NCBI GenBank assembly: GCA_003281005.1 | Contig: QCDE01000002.1 | Span: forward strand, 1 to 64,000 | DNA from: Pelagibacteraceae bacterium AG-349-O05 | GTDB lineage: Bacteria > Pseudomonadota > Alphaproteobacteria > Pelagibacterales > Pelagibacteraceae | Direction of reading: 5' to 3' | DNA length: 64,000 nt | Shown: piece after piece, positions 51,131 to 60,253 of the stretch | How the letters are laid out: each line of letters opens with the position of its first letter | Position numbering within the stretch: the first letter of the stretch is position 1 | Notes under the pieces: model-generated | What the model was told of the DNA's origin: nothing | The model's database searches: none | Seen by the model: the letters and a program-made list of their open reading frames with translations, nothing else | Program-made: the position numbers and the translations under genes

Positions 51131-51979
51131 ATGGACCTTGATAAGATACTACCTAAAGATGGGCCACCAATTAATGAAGTTAATAAATATATTGAAAAAT
51201 ATAAAAATGATTTAATTGTAATAAAATATGGTGGAAACGTTTTAATTGATAGAAACGTATTTAATAATTTTATAACTGATCTTAGTGTTTTAAATAAATT
51301 GGGCCTTGCAACTGTGGTAATTCATGGAGGTGGACCTAGAATTAAAAGAGAGCTAGAAAAATCAAATATTCAATCAAAATTTATAAGAGGTCTAAGGGTG
51401 ACTGATAAAAATATAATTAATATTGTTGAAACTGTTTTGATTGATTTTAATGATGACATCGTTAGTTCCTTAAAAGACAAAGGAACAGAAGCAATCTCTA
51501 TTCATACAAAAAATAATAATGTTATAAGAATTATACCAGAAGCAGAAGAGCTAGGATTTGTAGGAATACCAAATGAAATTAATAATGAACAAATATTAAA
51601 TATAATTAATCAAAATAAAATTCCTATAATTTCACCATTAGGATTAGGTGAAGAAAATCAGACATACAATATTAATGGAGATACAGCTGCAACGGCCATA
51701 GCAAAATCTTTAAAATCTAGAAGACTTTTATTGATGACGAATGTGGATGGTGTTCTAGATAAAAATAAAAAATTAATAGAAGAAATTTCTTCATCTGAGA
51801 TTACGAAAATGATCAAAGATGAAACTATTACAGAGGGCATGATACCTAAAATAAATGCTTGTTTAGATGCAGTGAATAATGGTGTGACAGCAGTTGGTAT
51901 AATCAATGGCACAAAACCACATTCATGTTTATGGGAAATATTCTCTGACAAGGGTTCTGGGACTCTAATAAGACAATGA
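51131..51979 (+). CDS. argB: acetylglutamate kinase
   Basis: Second step of arginine synthesis. The 282-residue amino-acid-kinase-fold protein has VIKYGGNVLIDRNVF, VIHGGGPRIKRELE, the NAGK block FIRGLRVTDKN, INGDTAATAIA, and TEGMIPKINACLDAVNNG. The lysine-containing N-terminal helix suggests the arginine-inhibited type. The four-base overlap with the HAD phosphatase gene (ATGA) marks an operon argB-HAD-dapD-dapE. Confidence 0.96.
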   Translation: MDLDKILPKDGPPINEVNKYIEKYKNDLIVIKYGGNVLIDRNVFNNFITDLSVLNKLGLATVVIHGGGPRIKRELEKSNIQSKFIRGLRVTDKNIINIVETVLIDFNDDIVSSLKDKGTEAISIHTKNNNVIRIIPEAEELGFVGIPNEINNEQILNIINQNKIPIISPLGLGEENQTYNINGDTAATAIAKSLKSRRLLLMTNVDGVLDKNKKLIEEISSSEITKMIKDETITEGMIPKINACLDAVNNGVTAVGIINGTKPHSCLWEIFSDKGSGTLIRQ

Positions 51980-52647
51980 AAGAATTAAAGAATATTAAAA
52001 ACATATTATTTGATTGTGATGGGGTACTCTACAGTGATCTTGAAGGAGTATTTGGTCAGGTAAGTAAAAAAATGACCCAATATATTTCAAATAAATTGAA
52101 TGTAGATTTAAAAGAAGCAAAGCAATTACAAACAAATTATTTTCATAAATATAACACTAGCCTTAATGGTTTAATGATACATCACGATATACCTCCAAGA
52201 GAATTTTTAGACTACGTGCATGATATTAATTTAGATTTTTTAGAAAAAGATACTACTTTAAGGAATGAACTAGAAAATATTAATCTAAACAAATTTGTGT
52301 TTACAAATGGTAGTAAAGAACATGTTAAAAATATCACTACTCACTTAGGCATTGATGATCAATTTGACGGTGTATTTGACATTGTTGATGCTGAATACAA
52401 TCCAAAACCTGAAGCAAAAGCATTTGATCTTATGGTCAAAAAATTTGAAATTGATCCAACTGAGACACTTTACATTGAAGATATTGCAAAAAACTTATCA
52501 ATTGGAAAAGAAAGAGGAGCAAAAACAGTTTGGTTAATCAATGATGAATACTGGGGAAAAAAAGAATCTGATAAAGAATATATTGATTACAAAATAGAAA
52601 ATCTTTCTTTATTTTTAAAAGAAATAAGGTTATTAAAAAACTCATAA
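51976..52647 (+). CDS. HAD-family pyrimidine 5'-nucleotidase-like phosphatase
   Basis: A 223-residue HAD hydrolase with motif I as LFDCDGVLYSDLEG (most in this subgroup read DLDNTLY), motif II in FVFTNGSKEHV, and the acidic motif in LYIEDIAKNLSIG. The pattern resembles the SDT1-type pyrimidine 5'-nucleotidases that follow argB or engB in alphaproteobacteria. The substrate cannot be read. Overlaps argB by four bases. Confidence 0.85.
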   Translation: MKELKNIKNILFDCDGVLYSDLEGVFGQVSKKMTQYISNKLNVDLKEAKQLQTNYFHKYNTSLNGLMIHHDIPPREFLDYVHDINLDFLEKDTTLRNELENINLNKFVFTNGSKEHVKNITTHLGIDDQFDGVFDIVDAEYNPKPEAKAFDLMVKKFEIDPTETLYIEDIAKNLSIGKERGAKTVWLINDEYWGKKESDKEYIDYKIENLSLFLKEIRLLKNS

Positions 52648-52651
52648 AATT

Positions 52652-53479
52652 ATGAGTATAGAAAAAATTATAAATGAAGCTTGGGAAAATAAAGACCAAG
52701 TAAGCCAAAATTCAGATAAATCTTTAAAGGATGCTGTTAATCAAATTATTGACGATTTAGACAGTGGAAAAGCAAGAGTAGCTGAAAAGATCAATGGTGA
52801 ATGGGTTACGCATCAACATCTAAAAAAAGCTATCATGTTAAGCTTTAGAATGTATCCGATGGAAAATTTAAATGGTCCATACAGTAGTTGGTATGACAAA
52901 GCTCATTTACTTAAGGGAAAAACAGCTGGATGGACAAAAGAAGATCATGAAAAAGCAGGTTTTAGAATGGTTCCTAATTCACCAGTAAGAAAAGGATCAT
53001 TTGTAGGAAAGAATGCGGTTTTAATGCCATGTTACGTGAATATTGGTGCTTATATTGATGAAGGAACAATGATGGATACATTTAGTCGTGCAGGAAGTTG
53101 TTGTCAGATTGGAAAAAATTGTCATATCTCAGCTGGTACTGGCGTTGGAGGTGTATTAGAACCTGCGCAAGCATTACCTACAATTATTGAAGACAATGTT
53201 TTCTTAGGAGCAATGTCAGAAGTAGTAGAAGGTGTAATAGTTGGAGAAGGCTCCGTTCTAAGTATGGGAATGTATATTGGACAATCAACAAAAATTGTTA
53301 ATAGAAAAACTGGTGAAATAACTTATGGAAAAATTCCTCCTTACTCAGTAGTAGTTCCAGGATCCTTGCCAGATAAAAACAATTCACAAGCGCCATCTTT
53401 ATATTGTGCAGTTATAATTAAACAAGTTGATGAAAAGACAAGATCAAAAACATCAGTTAATGATCTTTTAAGAGAATAA
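52652..53479 (+). CDS. dapD: 2,3,4,5-tetrahydropyridine-2,6-dicarboxylate N-succinyltransferase
   Basis: Succinyl-branch step of lysine and diaminopimelate synthesis. The 275-residue protein has an N-terminal helical part and the left-handed beta-helix of hexapeptide repeats (NAVLMPCYVNIGAYIDEGTM, ISAGTGVGGVLEP, VFLGAMSEVVEGVIVGEG). The acyl-CoA transferase acts as a trimer. dapE of the same branch follows two bases later. Confidence 0.96.
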   Translation: MSIEKIINEAWENKDQVSQNSDKSLKDAVNQIIDDLDSGKARVAEKINGEWVTHQHLKKAIMLSFRMYPMENLNGPYSSWYDKAHLLKGKTAGWTKEDHEKAGFRMVPNSPVRKGSFVGKNAVLMPCYVNIGAYIDEGTMMDTFSRAGSCCQIGKNCHISAGTGVGGVLEPAQALPTIIEDNVFLGAMSEVVEGVIVGEGSVLSMGMYIGQSTKIVNRKTGEITYGKIPPYSVVVPGSLPDKNNSQAPSLYCAVIIKQVDEKTRSKTSVNDLLRE

Positions 53480-53481
53480 AA

Positions 53482-54639
53482 ATGCAAAAAATTAACGAAC
53501 TCCAATTAGCTAAAGAGCTAATTAGGTTTCCATCTGTTACAAAAACCGATGCCGGTATAATTAAATTTTTAGAAAAAAAATTAAAAAAACTTGGCTTTAA
53601 AACTAAAATACTCGAGTTCAAAGATAAAAATAGTTACCCTGTAAAAAATCTTTATGCAAGACTTGGTACCACAAGTCCAAATTTTTGTTATGCAGGCCAT
53701 TTGGATGTAGTGCCACCTGGTAATTTAAATGATTGGACTGTTAATCCTTTTAAACCTGCTGTTAAGAAAGGATACTTAATTGGCAGAGGTGCAAATGATA
53801 TGAAAAGTTCAATAGCTGCATTTGTTACTGCGGTAAGTAATTTTTCTAAAATAAATAAAAAATTTGGTGGCTCTATAAGCCTTCTAATTACTGGAGATGA
53901 AGAGGGAATTGCAATCAATGGAACGAAAAAAGTTGTTGAGTATTTAAGAAAAAGAAAAGAAAAAATAGATTTTTGCTTAGTAGGAGAACCTACGAATCCA
54001 AATAAATTAGGAGAAATGATAAAAATTGGTCGTAGAGGTAGTATGACTGGAAAATTGTCTGTCATTGGTATTCAAGGTCATGTAGCTTACCCAAATAGAG
54101 CCAACAATCCGTCAACAGCTTTAGTTCGAATACTCAAAGAGTTAAAAGAAATTAAATTTGATAAAGGTACAAAGGATTTTCAACCTACAAATTTGGAAAT
54201 AACAAAAATTAATATTGATAATTCAGCTGATAATGTAATTCCAGGATTAGCTAGTGCTTCTTTTAATATTAGATTTAATAACAAACATACATCTTACAAA
54301 TTAAAGAATAAAATAAACAAAATAATTAAACAAATTTGTAATAAAAATAAATCAAAATATAAAATTGAATATAGTGTTTCTGGTGAGGCTTTTTTAACTA
54401 AGCCTAACAAAACTACATTTATGATTCAAAATACAATTAAAAAAGTTACTAAAATTAAACCAAAATTGTCAACAACTGGTGGCACGTCAGATGCTAGATT
54501 TATAAGAAAAATAGCTCCATGTTTAGAATTTGGATTAGTGGGAAAAACTATGCATAAAGTAGGAGAATGTGTGTCCTTATCTGATTTAAAAAGATTAACT
54601 TTAATTTATACTAAAATCTTAGATAATTACTTTAAGTGA
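53482..54639 (+). CDS. dapE: succinyl-diaminopimelate desuccinylase
   Basis: Zinc peptidase-family enzyme releasing LL-diaminopimelate. The 385-residue M20 protein shows the metal ligands in YAGHLDVVPPG, GRGANDMKSS, ITGDEEGIAINGT and LVGEPTNP, and the C-terminal TTGGTSDARF. The stop overlaps the GTG start of the deacetylase-like gene by four bases. Confidence 0.95.
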   Translation: MQKINELQLAKELIRFPSVTKTDAGIIKFLEKKLKKLGFKTKILEFKDKNSYPVKNLYARLGTTSPNFCYAGHLDVVPPGNLNDWTVNPFKPAVKKGYLIGRGANDMKSSIAAFVTAVSNFSKINKKFGGSISLLITGDEEGIAINGTKKVVEYLRKRKEKIDFCLVGEPTNPNKLGEMIKIGRRGSMTGKLSVIGIQGHVAYPNRANNPSTALVRILKELKEIKFDKGTKDFQPTNLEITKINIDNSADNVIPGLASASFNIRFNNKHTSYKLKNKINKIIKQICNKNKSKYKIEYSVSGEAFLTKPNKTTFMIQNTIKKVTKIKPKLSTTGGTSDARFIRKIAPCLEFGLVGKTMHKVGECVSLSDLKRLTLIYTKILDNYFK

Positions 54640-55565
54640 AAACTGGCTTAATTACATCAGATACATCTCAAAATCATGATACAGGTCCTGGGCATCCAGA
54701 ACAAATAGCAAGGGTATCAGTTATAGTAGAAAATTTTAAAAAACTTAATAATAAAAATCTTATATGGAAGAAACCATCTAAAGTTTCAGATGATATTCTA
54801 TTAACCACACATGAAAAGAATTACTTAAAGTTAGTAAAAAGTTCTTTTCCAAAAAAAGGTTTCTCTTCACTTGATGGTGATACAATCATTTCACCTGGAA
54901 GCAAAGATGCAACTTTCGATGCAGTTGGATCAATAATTGCTGCAATTGATGGAGTAGAAAAAAAAGAATTTAGAAATGCATTTTGTGGTGTTCGACCTCC
55001 TGGACATCATAGCTCACAAAATAAAGCAGCTGGTTTTTGTATTTTAAATTCAGTAAGTATCGGTGCAAATTATTTGTTGAAAAAATATAAATATAAAAAA
55101 GTTGCAATAATAGATTTTGATGTTCATCACGGTAATGGAACACAGGATATTTTTTATGAAAATGAAAATGTTCTTTTTATATCAACTCATCAATACCCCT
55201 ACTACCCAGGAACTGGTTCTGAACAAGAAAGAGGTAAATTTAACAATATCTTTAATATACCTTTGCCAGCTGGCATTAGATCAGAAGAATATTTAAACGT
55301 ATTTGACCGTGTATTAAAAAAATTAGAAGAGTTTAGACCAGAGTTTATATTAATTAGCGCTGGTTTTGACGCCCATGAAGATGACCCTCTCGCTCAATTT
55401 AATTTAAATACAGAGGATTATTTTACTATTACTAAAAGAGTATTAGAGACTTCTAAAAAGTTTTGTAATGGAAAAGTTGTCTCAATTTTAGAGGGCGGTT
55501 ATGACCTAAATGCACTTCGAGACAGCACTAAAAGACATGTTGATGCTCTTTTAGAATTTAATTGA
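54636..55565 (+). CDS. histone deacetylase-fold (AcuC/Hda1-like) protein
   Basis: A 309-residue arginase/deacetylase-fold enzyme. Motifs: RPPGHHSSQNKAAGFCILNSVSIGANYL with the catalytic histidine pair, zinc ligands in IIDFDVHHGNGTQDIF, STHQYPYYPGTG, LISAGFDAHEDDPLA and ILEGGYDLNALRDST. The start is GTG at 54636, overlapping the dapE stop. Bacterial members deacetylate acetyl-CoA synthetase, acetylpolyamines or other lysines; which applies here is not visible. A SET-domain gene follows 33 bases on. Confidence 0.9.
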   Translation: MKTGLITSDTSQNHDTGPGHPEQIARVSVIVENFKKLNNKNLIWKKPSKVSDDILLTTHEKNYLKLVKSSFPKKGFSSLDGDTIISPGSKDATFDAVGSIIAAIDGVEKKEFRNAFCGVRPPGHHSSQNKAAGFCILNSVSIGANYLLKKYKYKKVAIIDFDVHHGNGTQDIFYENENVLFISTHQYPYYPGTGSEQERGKFNNIFNIPLPAGIRSEEYLNVFDRVLKKLEEFRPEFILISAGFDAHEDDPLAQFNLNTEDYFTITKRVLETSKKFCNGKVVSILEGGYDLNALRDSTKRHVDALLEFN

Positions 55566-55598
55566 TAAATCTTAATAAAACTCTAAATAAAAATTTTC

Positions 55599-56090
55599 AT
55601 GAAACTATATAAAATAAAAAAGTCTGGAATTGATAATAAAGGTAGAGGACTTTATGCAACTCGTGACATTAAAGAGGGAACCAAAATAATTAACTATATC
55701 GGAAAACTTATAACAAAAAAACAAACACAAGATTCTGATAAATACGATAATAATAAACCAATATATTTATTCACAATAAACAAAAGATACGATCTAGATG
55801 GAGACTTTCCATGGAATACCGCAGGTTTAATAAACCATTCTTGTGATAATAATTGTGATTACGATGGAAAAGGATTGAAAATTTGGGTCAAAGCAATCAA
55901 AGATATTAAAAAAGGTGAAGAGTTTACCTGTGACTATGGATTTGGTTATGATGAAAACTACAAACAATTTCCTTGTAAATGTAAATCAAAAAACTGTTGT
56001 GGATATATTGTAAGAGCTGAGTCTAGATGGCGAATAAATAAAAAGTTTGCTATGAGCAATAAAAATAAATTAATAAAGAACTCTAAATAA
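55599..56090 (+). CDS. SET domain protein (putative protein-lysine methyltransferase)
   Basis: A 163-residue SET-domain protein: GRGLYATRDIKEGTKIINYIG at the N-terminus, the SAM/active-site motif TAGLINHSCDNNCDYD, GEEFTCDYGFGYDENY, and a cysteine cluster FPCKCKSKNCCGYI in the post-SET position that would bind zinc. All hallmarks of a working methyltransferase are present. SET proteins of free-living bacteria can modify ribosomal or nucleoid proteins; the target is unknown. It directly follows the deacetylase-fold gene, and its end overlaps truA (convergent) by 21 bases. Confidence 0.9.
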   Translation: MKLYKIKKSGIDNKGRGLYATRDIKEGTKIINYIGKLITKKQTQDSDKYDNNKPIYLFTINKRYDLDGDFPWNTAGLINHSCDNNCDYDGKGLKIWVKAIKDIKKGEEFTCDYGFGYDENYKQFPCKCKSKNCCGYIVRAESRWRINKKFAMSNKNKLIKNSK

Positions 56091-56810
56091 AAATAAACCA
56101 CTTGGTGGTGCTGGTGGAGCACACAGTGTTCTTTTTTTTGACTTAAATCTCTTTTCAAAAGTTTTTAAATTCCATTTAGTTTCTCCCAAGTATTTTAAAC
56201 AACCAACCATAGATCTAACCTGATGTTGTAAAAATGATTGAGAACTAAATTGAAATTCAATTTTATTTTTTGATGATTTAATTTTAATTGATTTAATAGT
56301 TTTAATTGGACTTTTAGCGTGACAGCTTGAAGATCTAAAAGTTGAATAATCATGGGTTCCTAATAACTTTTTTGCACCCTTTTTCATTAATTCTAAATTT
56401 AAAGGCCTACGAACATGCCATGCTCTATTTTTTTCAATTATTGGTTGGCTTATTTGATTAAAAATAAAGTATTTATAAATTCTTTGTTTTGCTGAAAATC
56501 TAGCATGAAATTTATTATTTCTTTTTTTAATATTTTTAATCGCAATGTCTTTTAAATTTAAAAAATGATTTATAGATTTTAAAAATTTAATTTTATCGGT
56601 TATTTTATTTATGCAATCAAAGTGTGCAGATTGCTCAAAGGCATGAACCCCTGCATCAGTTCTTCCTTGACCATATAAAACAATTTTTTGTTTTAATAAC
56701 TTTGATAATTTTTCTTGAATTAATCCTTGAATAGTTGGCCCTTTTTTTTGAATTTGCCATCCTCTAAAATTTGTCCCTACATACTCAATAAGTATTTGGT
56801 ATCTGTACAT
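56070..56810 (-). CDS. truA: tRNA pseudouridine(38-40) synthase TruA
   Basis: Converts U38-U40 of the anticodon arm to pseudouridine. The 246-residue protein begins YQILIEYVGTNFRGWQIQKK and has the catalytic aspartate in GQGRTDAGVHAFEQSAHF, then FLQHQVRSMVGCLKYLGE. It overlaps fmt by one base (TAATG), the conserved def-fmt-truA order. Confidence 0.95.
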   Translation of the reverse strand: MYRYQILIEYVGTNFRGWQIQKKGPTIQGLIQEKLSKLLKQKIVLYGQGRTDAGVHAFEQSAHFDCINKITDKIKFLKSINHFLNLKDIAIKNIKKRNNKFHARFSAKQRIYKYFIFNQISQPIIEKNRAWHVRRPLNLELMKKGAKKLLGTHDYSTFRSSSCHAKSPIKTIKSIKIKSSKNKIEFQFSSQSFLQHQVRSMVGCLKYLGETKWNLKTFEKRFKSKKRTLCAPPAPPSGLFLFRVLY

Positions 56811-57733
56811 TATAAAAATGAACCTTTTTTAATTTGTGTTCCTAAAACAAATTCTCCAATACTTTGAGGCTTTTTTCCCTGTCTTTGAATTTCTTTAATT
56901 TTTATTGATTTTTTATCTCCACACGAAATTTCTAAATGGTCAGATAAAACCTCACCTGGTTTTCCTTGTGCTTGTCCAATTTCTGCTTTTAATATTTTAT
57001 ATCTCTCACCGTTAAACATGAAATAAGCACCTGGAACTGGATAAAGTCCATTTATTTTGCCAATTATAATTTTAGTAGCTTCTTTCCAATTAATCTGCCC
57101 CTCTGATTTTTGAATTTTTGATGCGTATGTAGCTGATGCGTGATCTTGTTCTATAAAGTTTGCTTTATCCTCATATATATCATCTATATTGTCTAAAATT
57201 TTCTTTGCGGCCAAACTTGATAGCTTTTCATTAATATCTTCAGCATTTAAATTATTTTCAATATTAATTTTATAAATATTACATACCGGTCCTGTATCTA
57301 GTTCCTCCCCTATTTTCATAATACTAATTCCTGTCTCTTTATCTAAATTCATAATTGATCTTTGAATAGGTGCAGCACCTCTCCATTTTGGAAGAATAGA
57401 TGCATGTATATTAATAAATCCTTTTTTAGTTAAATTTAAATATGACTTTGGTATAATTTGACCATAAGCAACAACTATTGCTAAATCTGCCTCTAAAGAT
57501 TTAAAATATTCTAATTCCTCTAAATTTTCTTTTAATGAATTTGGTGTTCTAAATTCTATATTTAAAGTTTCTGAAATTAATTGAATTGGTGACTTGTTAA
57601 TTTTTTGACCTCTTTTAGATTTTTGAGGTGGTTGTGTATAAACACAAGAAATAGGATATCCATTTTGATAAAGTGATTTTAAAATTGGAACGGCAAACAT
57701 GGGTGTACCCATAAAAACTATTTTTTTTAGCAT
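56810..57733 (-). CDS. fmt: methionyl-tRNA formyltransferase
   Basis: Formylates initiator Met-tRNA. The 307-residue protein has FMGTPMFAVPILKSL, the formyltetrahydrofolate site with ASILPKWRGAAPIQRSIMN and DTGPV, and the C-terminal OB-like domain. Def, which removes the formyl group later, is encoded two bases upstream. Confidence 0.96.
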   Translation of the reverse strand: MLKKIVFMGTPMFAVPILKSLYQNGYPISCVYTQPPQKSKRGQKINKSPIQLISETLNIEFRTPNSLKENLEELEYFKSLEADLAIVVAYGQIIPKSYLNLTKKGFINIHASILPKWRGAAPIQRSIMNLDKETGISIMKIGEELDTGPVCNIYKINIENNLNAEDINEKLSSLAAKKILDNIDDIYEDKANFIEQDHASATYASKIQKSEGQINWKEATKIIIGKINGLYPVPGAYFMFNGERYKILKAEIGQAQGKPGEVLSDHLEISCGDKKSIKIKEIQRQGKKPQSIGEFVLGTQIKKGSFL

Positions 57734-57735
57734 GT

Positions 57736-58254
57736 TTAAAGAATTGCTACTGTAGATTTTTTCTTAGATAATTTTTTAATTATCATTGATCTTTTTAATT
57801 TCGAAAGATAATCAATAAATAGGATTCCCTCTAAATGGTCCATTTCATGCTGAATACATGTTGCAAGTAGACCATCTGCCTTTAGCAATTTCTTTTCTCC
57901 ATGATAATCAAGATATTCTACTTCACACTTGCTAGGTCTATCAATTTCTGCAAACTGATTTGGCACAGAAAGACATCCTTCCTCATAAGTTGCTTTTTCT
58001 GGGTTTTTATTTTTAATAATTGGATTTACGAAATATCTTGGCTCTTTTTTGCTATCATCTTTACTTATATCCATAACAATAATTCTCTTTGGTACACCAA
58101 TTTGTATAGCCGCGAGACCAATTCCGTTTGCGTCATACATTGTCTCTAGCATATCATCCATCAATTTTTGCTCTTCTTTACCAACACTATTGACTGGTTT
58201 AGAAATTTGTCTAAGTAATTTATTAGGTTCTGTTATTATAGTTCTGATAGCCAT
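57736..58254 (-). CDS. def: peptide deformylase
   Basis: A 172-residue metal hydrolase that removes the N-formyl group from new proteins. All three motifs are present: GIGLAAIQIGVPKR (GxGLAAxQ), EEGCLSVP and QHEMDHLEGILF. First of the def-fmt-truA operon, 21 bases from the end of the large unknown gene upstream. Confidence 0.96.
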   Translation of the reverse strand: MAIRTIITEPNKLLRQISKPVNSVGKEEQKLMDDMLETMYDANGIGLAAIQIGVPKRIIVMDISKDDSKKEPRYFVNPIIKNKNPEKATYEEGCLSVPNQFAEIDRPSKCEVEYLDYHGEKKLLKADGLLATCIQHEMDHLEGILFIDYLSKLKRSMIIKKLSKKKSTVAIL

Positions 58255-58275
58255 AACTTGATTTTATTATAATTT

Positions 58276-60039
58276 TTATACTTTTAAAGGAAGAACTTTT
58301 AGCAATAGTTTGTTTCTGATTAAATCAACATTTAATTGATTTAAAGTATTGATAATAAAATAAACAGTATCTTCATCAATATTTTCAATTTTGTCAGGTC
58401 CAATTACCTCAATTATTCTCAACAATGCGGCACCAATCTCATTATTATCTATCATTGTTTGAATATCAGCAGGCATTTCTGATTGCTTCACCTCATAAAG
58501 ACCGTCATATTTTTTTGAAATTTCAACTCCATCAGATTTAAGCGCCTCTAGAAAAATTATATCTTTTTTTGATAAAAAATATTTTTTATCTTTTTTAATT
58601 TTCTTTAAAAATTTATCTAGGTCCTCTTCAATTTTAGATTTTGCATAGTCCCCATTGAAATAATTTATAAGTTTTGATTGATGTAAAATTTTACTATTAT
58701 ATTTAATCTTTTTATCGACTGTCTCTTTCTTCTTTAGATTACTATTATAAAATGTTGTCAAATTTGAGGGCACATCCTCAACATTAATTTCACCTAAAAA
58801 TTTTTTTAATTTCAAATCAAAGGCGTCACCTATTTCATCAGAAATAAATAGATCCTTTAATATTTTTATAAATTCTAATTTAATTTTTGGTTCTTCAGTT
58901 AAAAGAGTTCTTTGATATAAAAGAGCGCGTCCCTCGATTGAAGACAGAGATTTATATGCCTCTTTTGCATTTAAAAATTGGTTAATATTAAATTGAAATT
59001 TTTTATAAAATTCGAATAACTCCTCCTCAGAATAATTTTTATCATTGACAGCTTTTTCTATTGTAGAAATTTTTTCTACATCAGTAATTTCTAAATCTTG
59101 AATTTTGAATAGTAAATTAGCAGCTGAAAGATATTTCCAAATTATTTTAGGTGTATCTTCATTCGGTTCATAAAAGAATTCAGGATTAGTTCTATGTGCT
59201 AGATGAAAATCTAAAATTGAGTTTATTGATATTTCTTTATCTGCTTCATCTATATATCCAAATAAATAATTTATTTTGTTTTCATAATAATTATCTTCAA
59301 AACCTAACTCTTTTTTTAAATCTAAAATTAGTTGTGCCTCTTCATTTTTTCCATAATTGATTAAACAATATAAATTAAATTTAGATAGATAATCATCTTG
59401 GATAGGTTCTGTATTTTTAGAAAAAATTTCACAAGGTTTTTTTAAATTCGATTCTGATAAATAACTATCAACTAAATATCTTGTTAAATTTGGATGCAAA
59501 TTTATTATTTGATTTTTAATTAAATATTCTTCTATTAATTCTAAGTTTGAATCTTTTATTAACCAATCAGATTTAAAGTTCATAAATTCTTGCTCAGTAA
59601 TATTTTTAGTTGGGGAATAAGCATTAGTTAATAAAGATATGTGCATTATGTCAGATGCATCTTCAGAAAGATTAAACTTATTAATATTCTGAAATAAATT
59701 TTTTAATTTGGTTCCATCTGAATTTGACCACATATCCATACTCAGGCCGTATTCGCTAGGATCGTATAATCCAACAATTTTAATTTCTTTTGATGAAAAT
59801 TCGTTATCAAGTTTAATTGTATCTGTTTGTTTATTTGTTTGTAGTTCGTAGACACTATTCGGAGTGGTGCTGCTAGAATTTTCAATTGAAATATTTGTTT
59901 CTGAAATAACTTGATTATCTTTTTTTTCTATATTCCAAATATCAATTGGTTTCTCTTCTGCAAACACAGGTGTAAAAAAAATAAGACAAACTAATTTGAT
60001 TGAAAGAATTTTCTTATTTAACAATTTTAAAATTTTCAT
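58276..60039 (-). CDS. large periplasmic protein of unknown function (587 residues)
   Basis: I place the start at the ATG of MKILKLLNKKILSIKL (60039); the frame runs 15 codons further but over the neighbouring gene. A signal peptide is clear (basic start, hydrophobic LVCLIFFTPVFA, cut before EEKPIDIW). The rest is mostly helical, acidic and low in cysteine, with repeated leucine/lysine patterns such as LIKNQIINLHPNLTRYLVD, which could be TPR-like helical repeats. I recognise no domain. Downstream neighbours are def-fmt-truA; upstream a 60-residue membrane protein overlaps it by 26 bases, so the two are probably made and work together. Confidence 0.8.
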   Translation of the reverse strand: MKILKLLNKKILSIKLVCLIFFTPVFAEEKPIDIWNIEKKDNQVISETNISIENSSSTTPNSVYELQTNKQTDTIKLDNEFSSKEIKIVGLYDPSEYGLSMDMWSNSDGTKLKNLFQNINKFNLSEDASDIMHISLLTNAYSPTKNITEQEFMNFKSDWLIKDSNLELIEEYLIKNQIINLHPNLTRYLVDSYLSESNLKKPCEIFSKNTEPIQDDYLSKFNLYCLINYGKNEEAQLILDLKKELGFEDNYYENKINYLFGYIDEADKEISINSILDFHLAHRTNPEFFYEPNEDTPKIIWKYLSAANLLFKIQDLEITDVEKISTIEKAVNDKNYSEEELFEFYKKFQFNINQFLNAKEAYKSLSSIEGRALLYQRTLLTEEPKIKLEFIKILKDLFISDEIGDAFDLKLKKFLGEINVEDVPSNLTTFYNSNLKKKETVDKKIKYNSKILHQSKLINYFNGDYAKSKIEEDLDKFLKKIKKDKKYFLSKKDIIFLEALKSDGVEISKKYDGLYEVKQSEMPADIQTMIDNNEIGAALLRIIEVIGPDKIENIDEDTVYFIINTLNQLNVDLIRNKLLLKVLPLKV

Positions 60040-60196
60040 TTGGAATAATTTTTTCAATTTCTTTTTTAGGTGCAGGAAAATCAATTGTACTTAGAAAAAA
60101 AATAATACCTAAAATAACCCCTAATCCGATTATAGATTTAATCACAAGTCCTGTGATACTTGCCTTGCCTGAACTTGTGTTTTTAATGAATTGCAT
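60014..60196 (-). CDS. small single-pass membrane protein (60 residues)
   Basis: MQFIKNTSSGKASITGLVIK leads into a hydrophobic helix (SIIGLGVILGIIFFLSTI) and a short periplasmic tail rich in Pro and Lys (FPAPKKEIEKIIPNENFKIVK). Its end overlaps the start of the 587-residue periplasmic protein, so translation is likely coupled. An overlapping plus-strand open frame at 60000-60206 is the shadow. The role is unknown; an anchor for the downstream protein is a guess. Confidence 0.65.
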   Translation of the reverse strand: MQFIKNTSSGKASITGLVIKSIIGLGVILGIIFFLSTIDFPAPKKEIEKIIPNENFKIVK

Positions 60197-60253
60197 ATAC
60201 TTTTAGATAATTTCAAATTAAGACATATTTATGTTTTTTCAATAAAGAAACTT

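Noticed and set aside
60000..60206. Plus-strand 68-codon frame upstream of aroK
   Set aside because: Complementary to the 60-residue membrane protein gene, which is better supported by its overlap with the large periplasmic gene.
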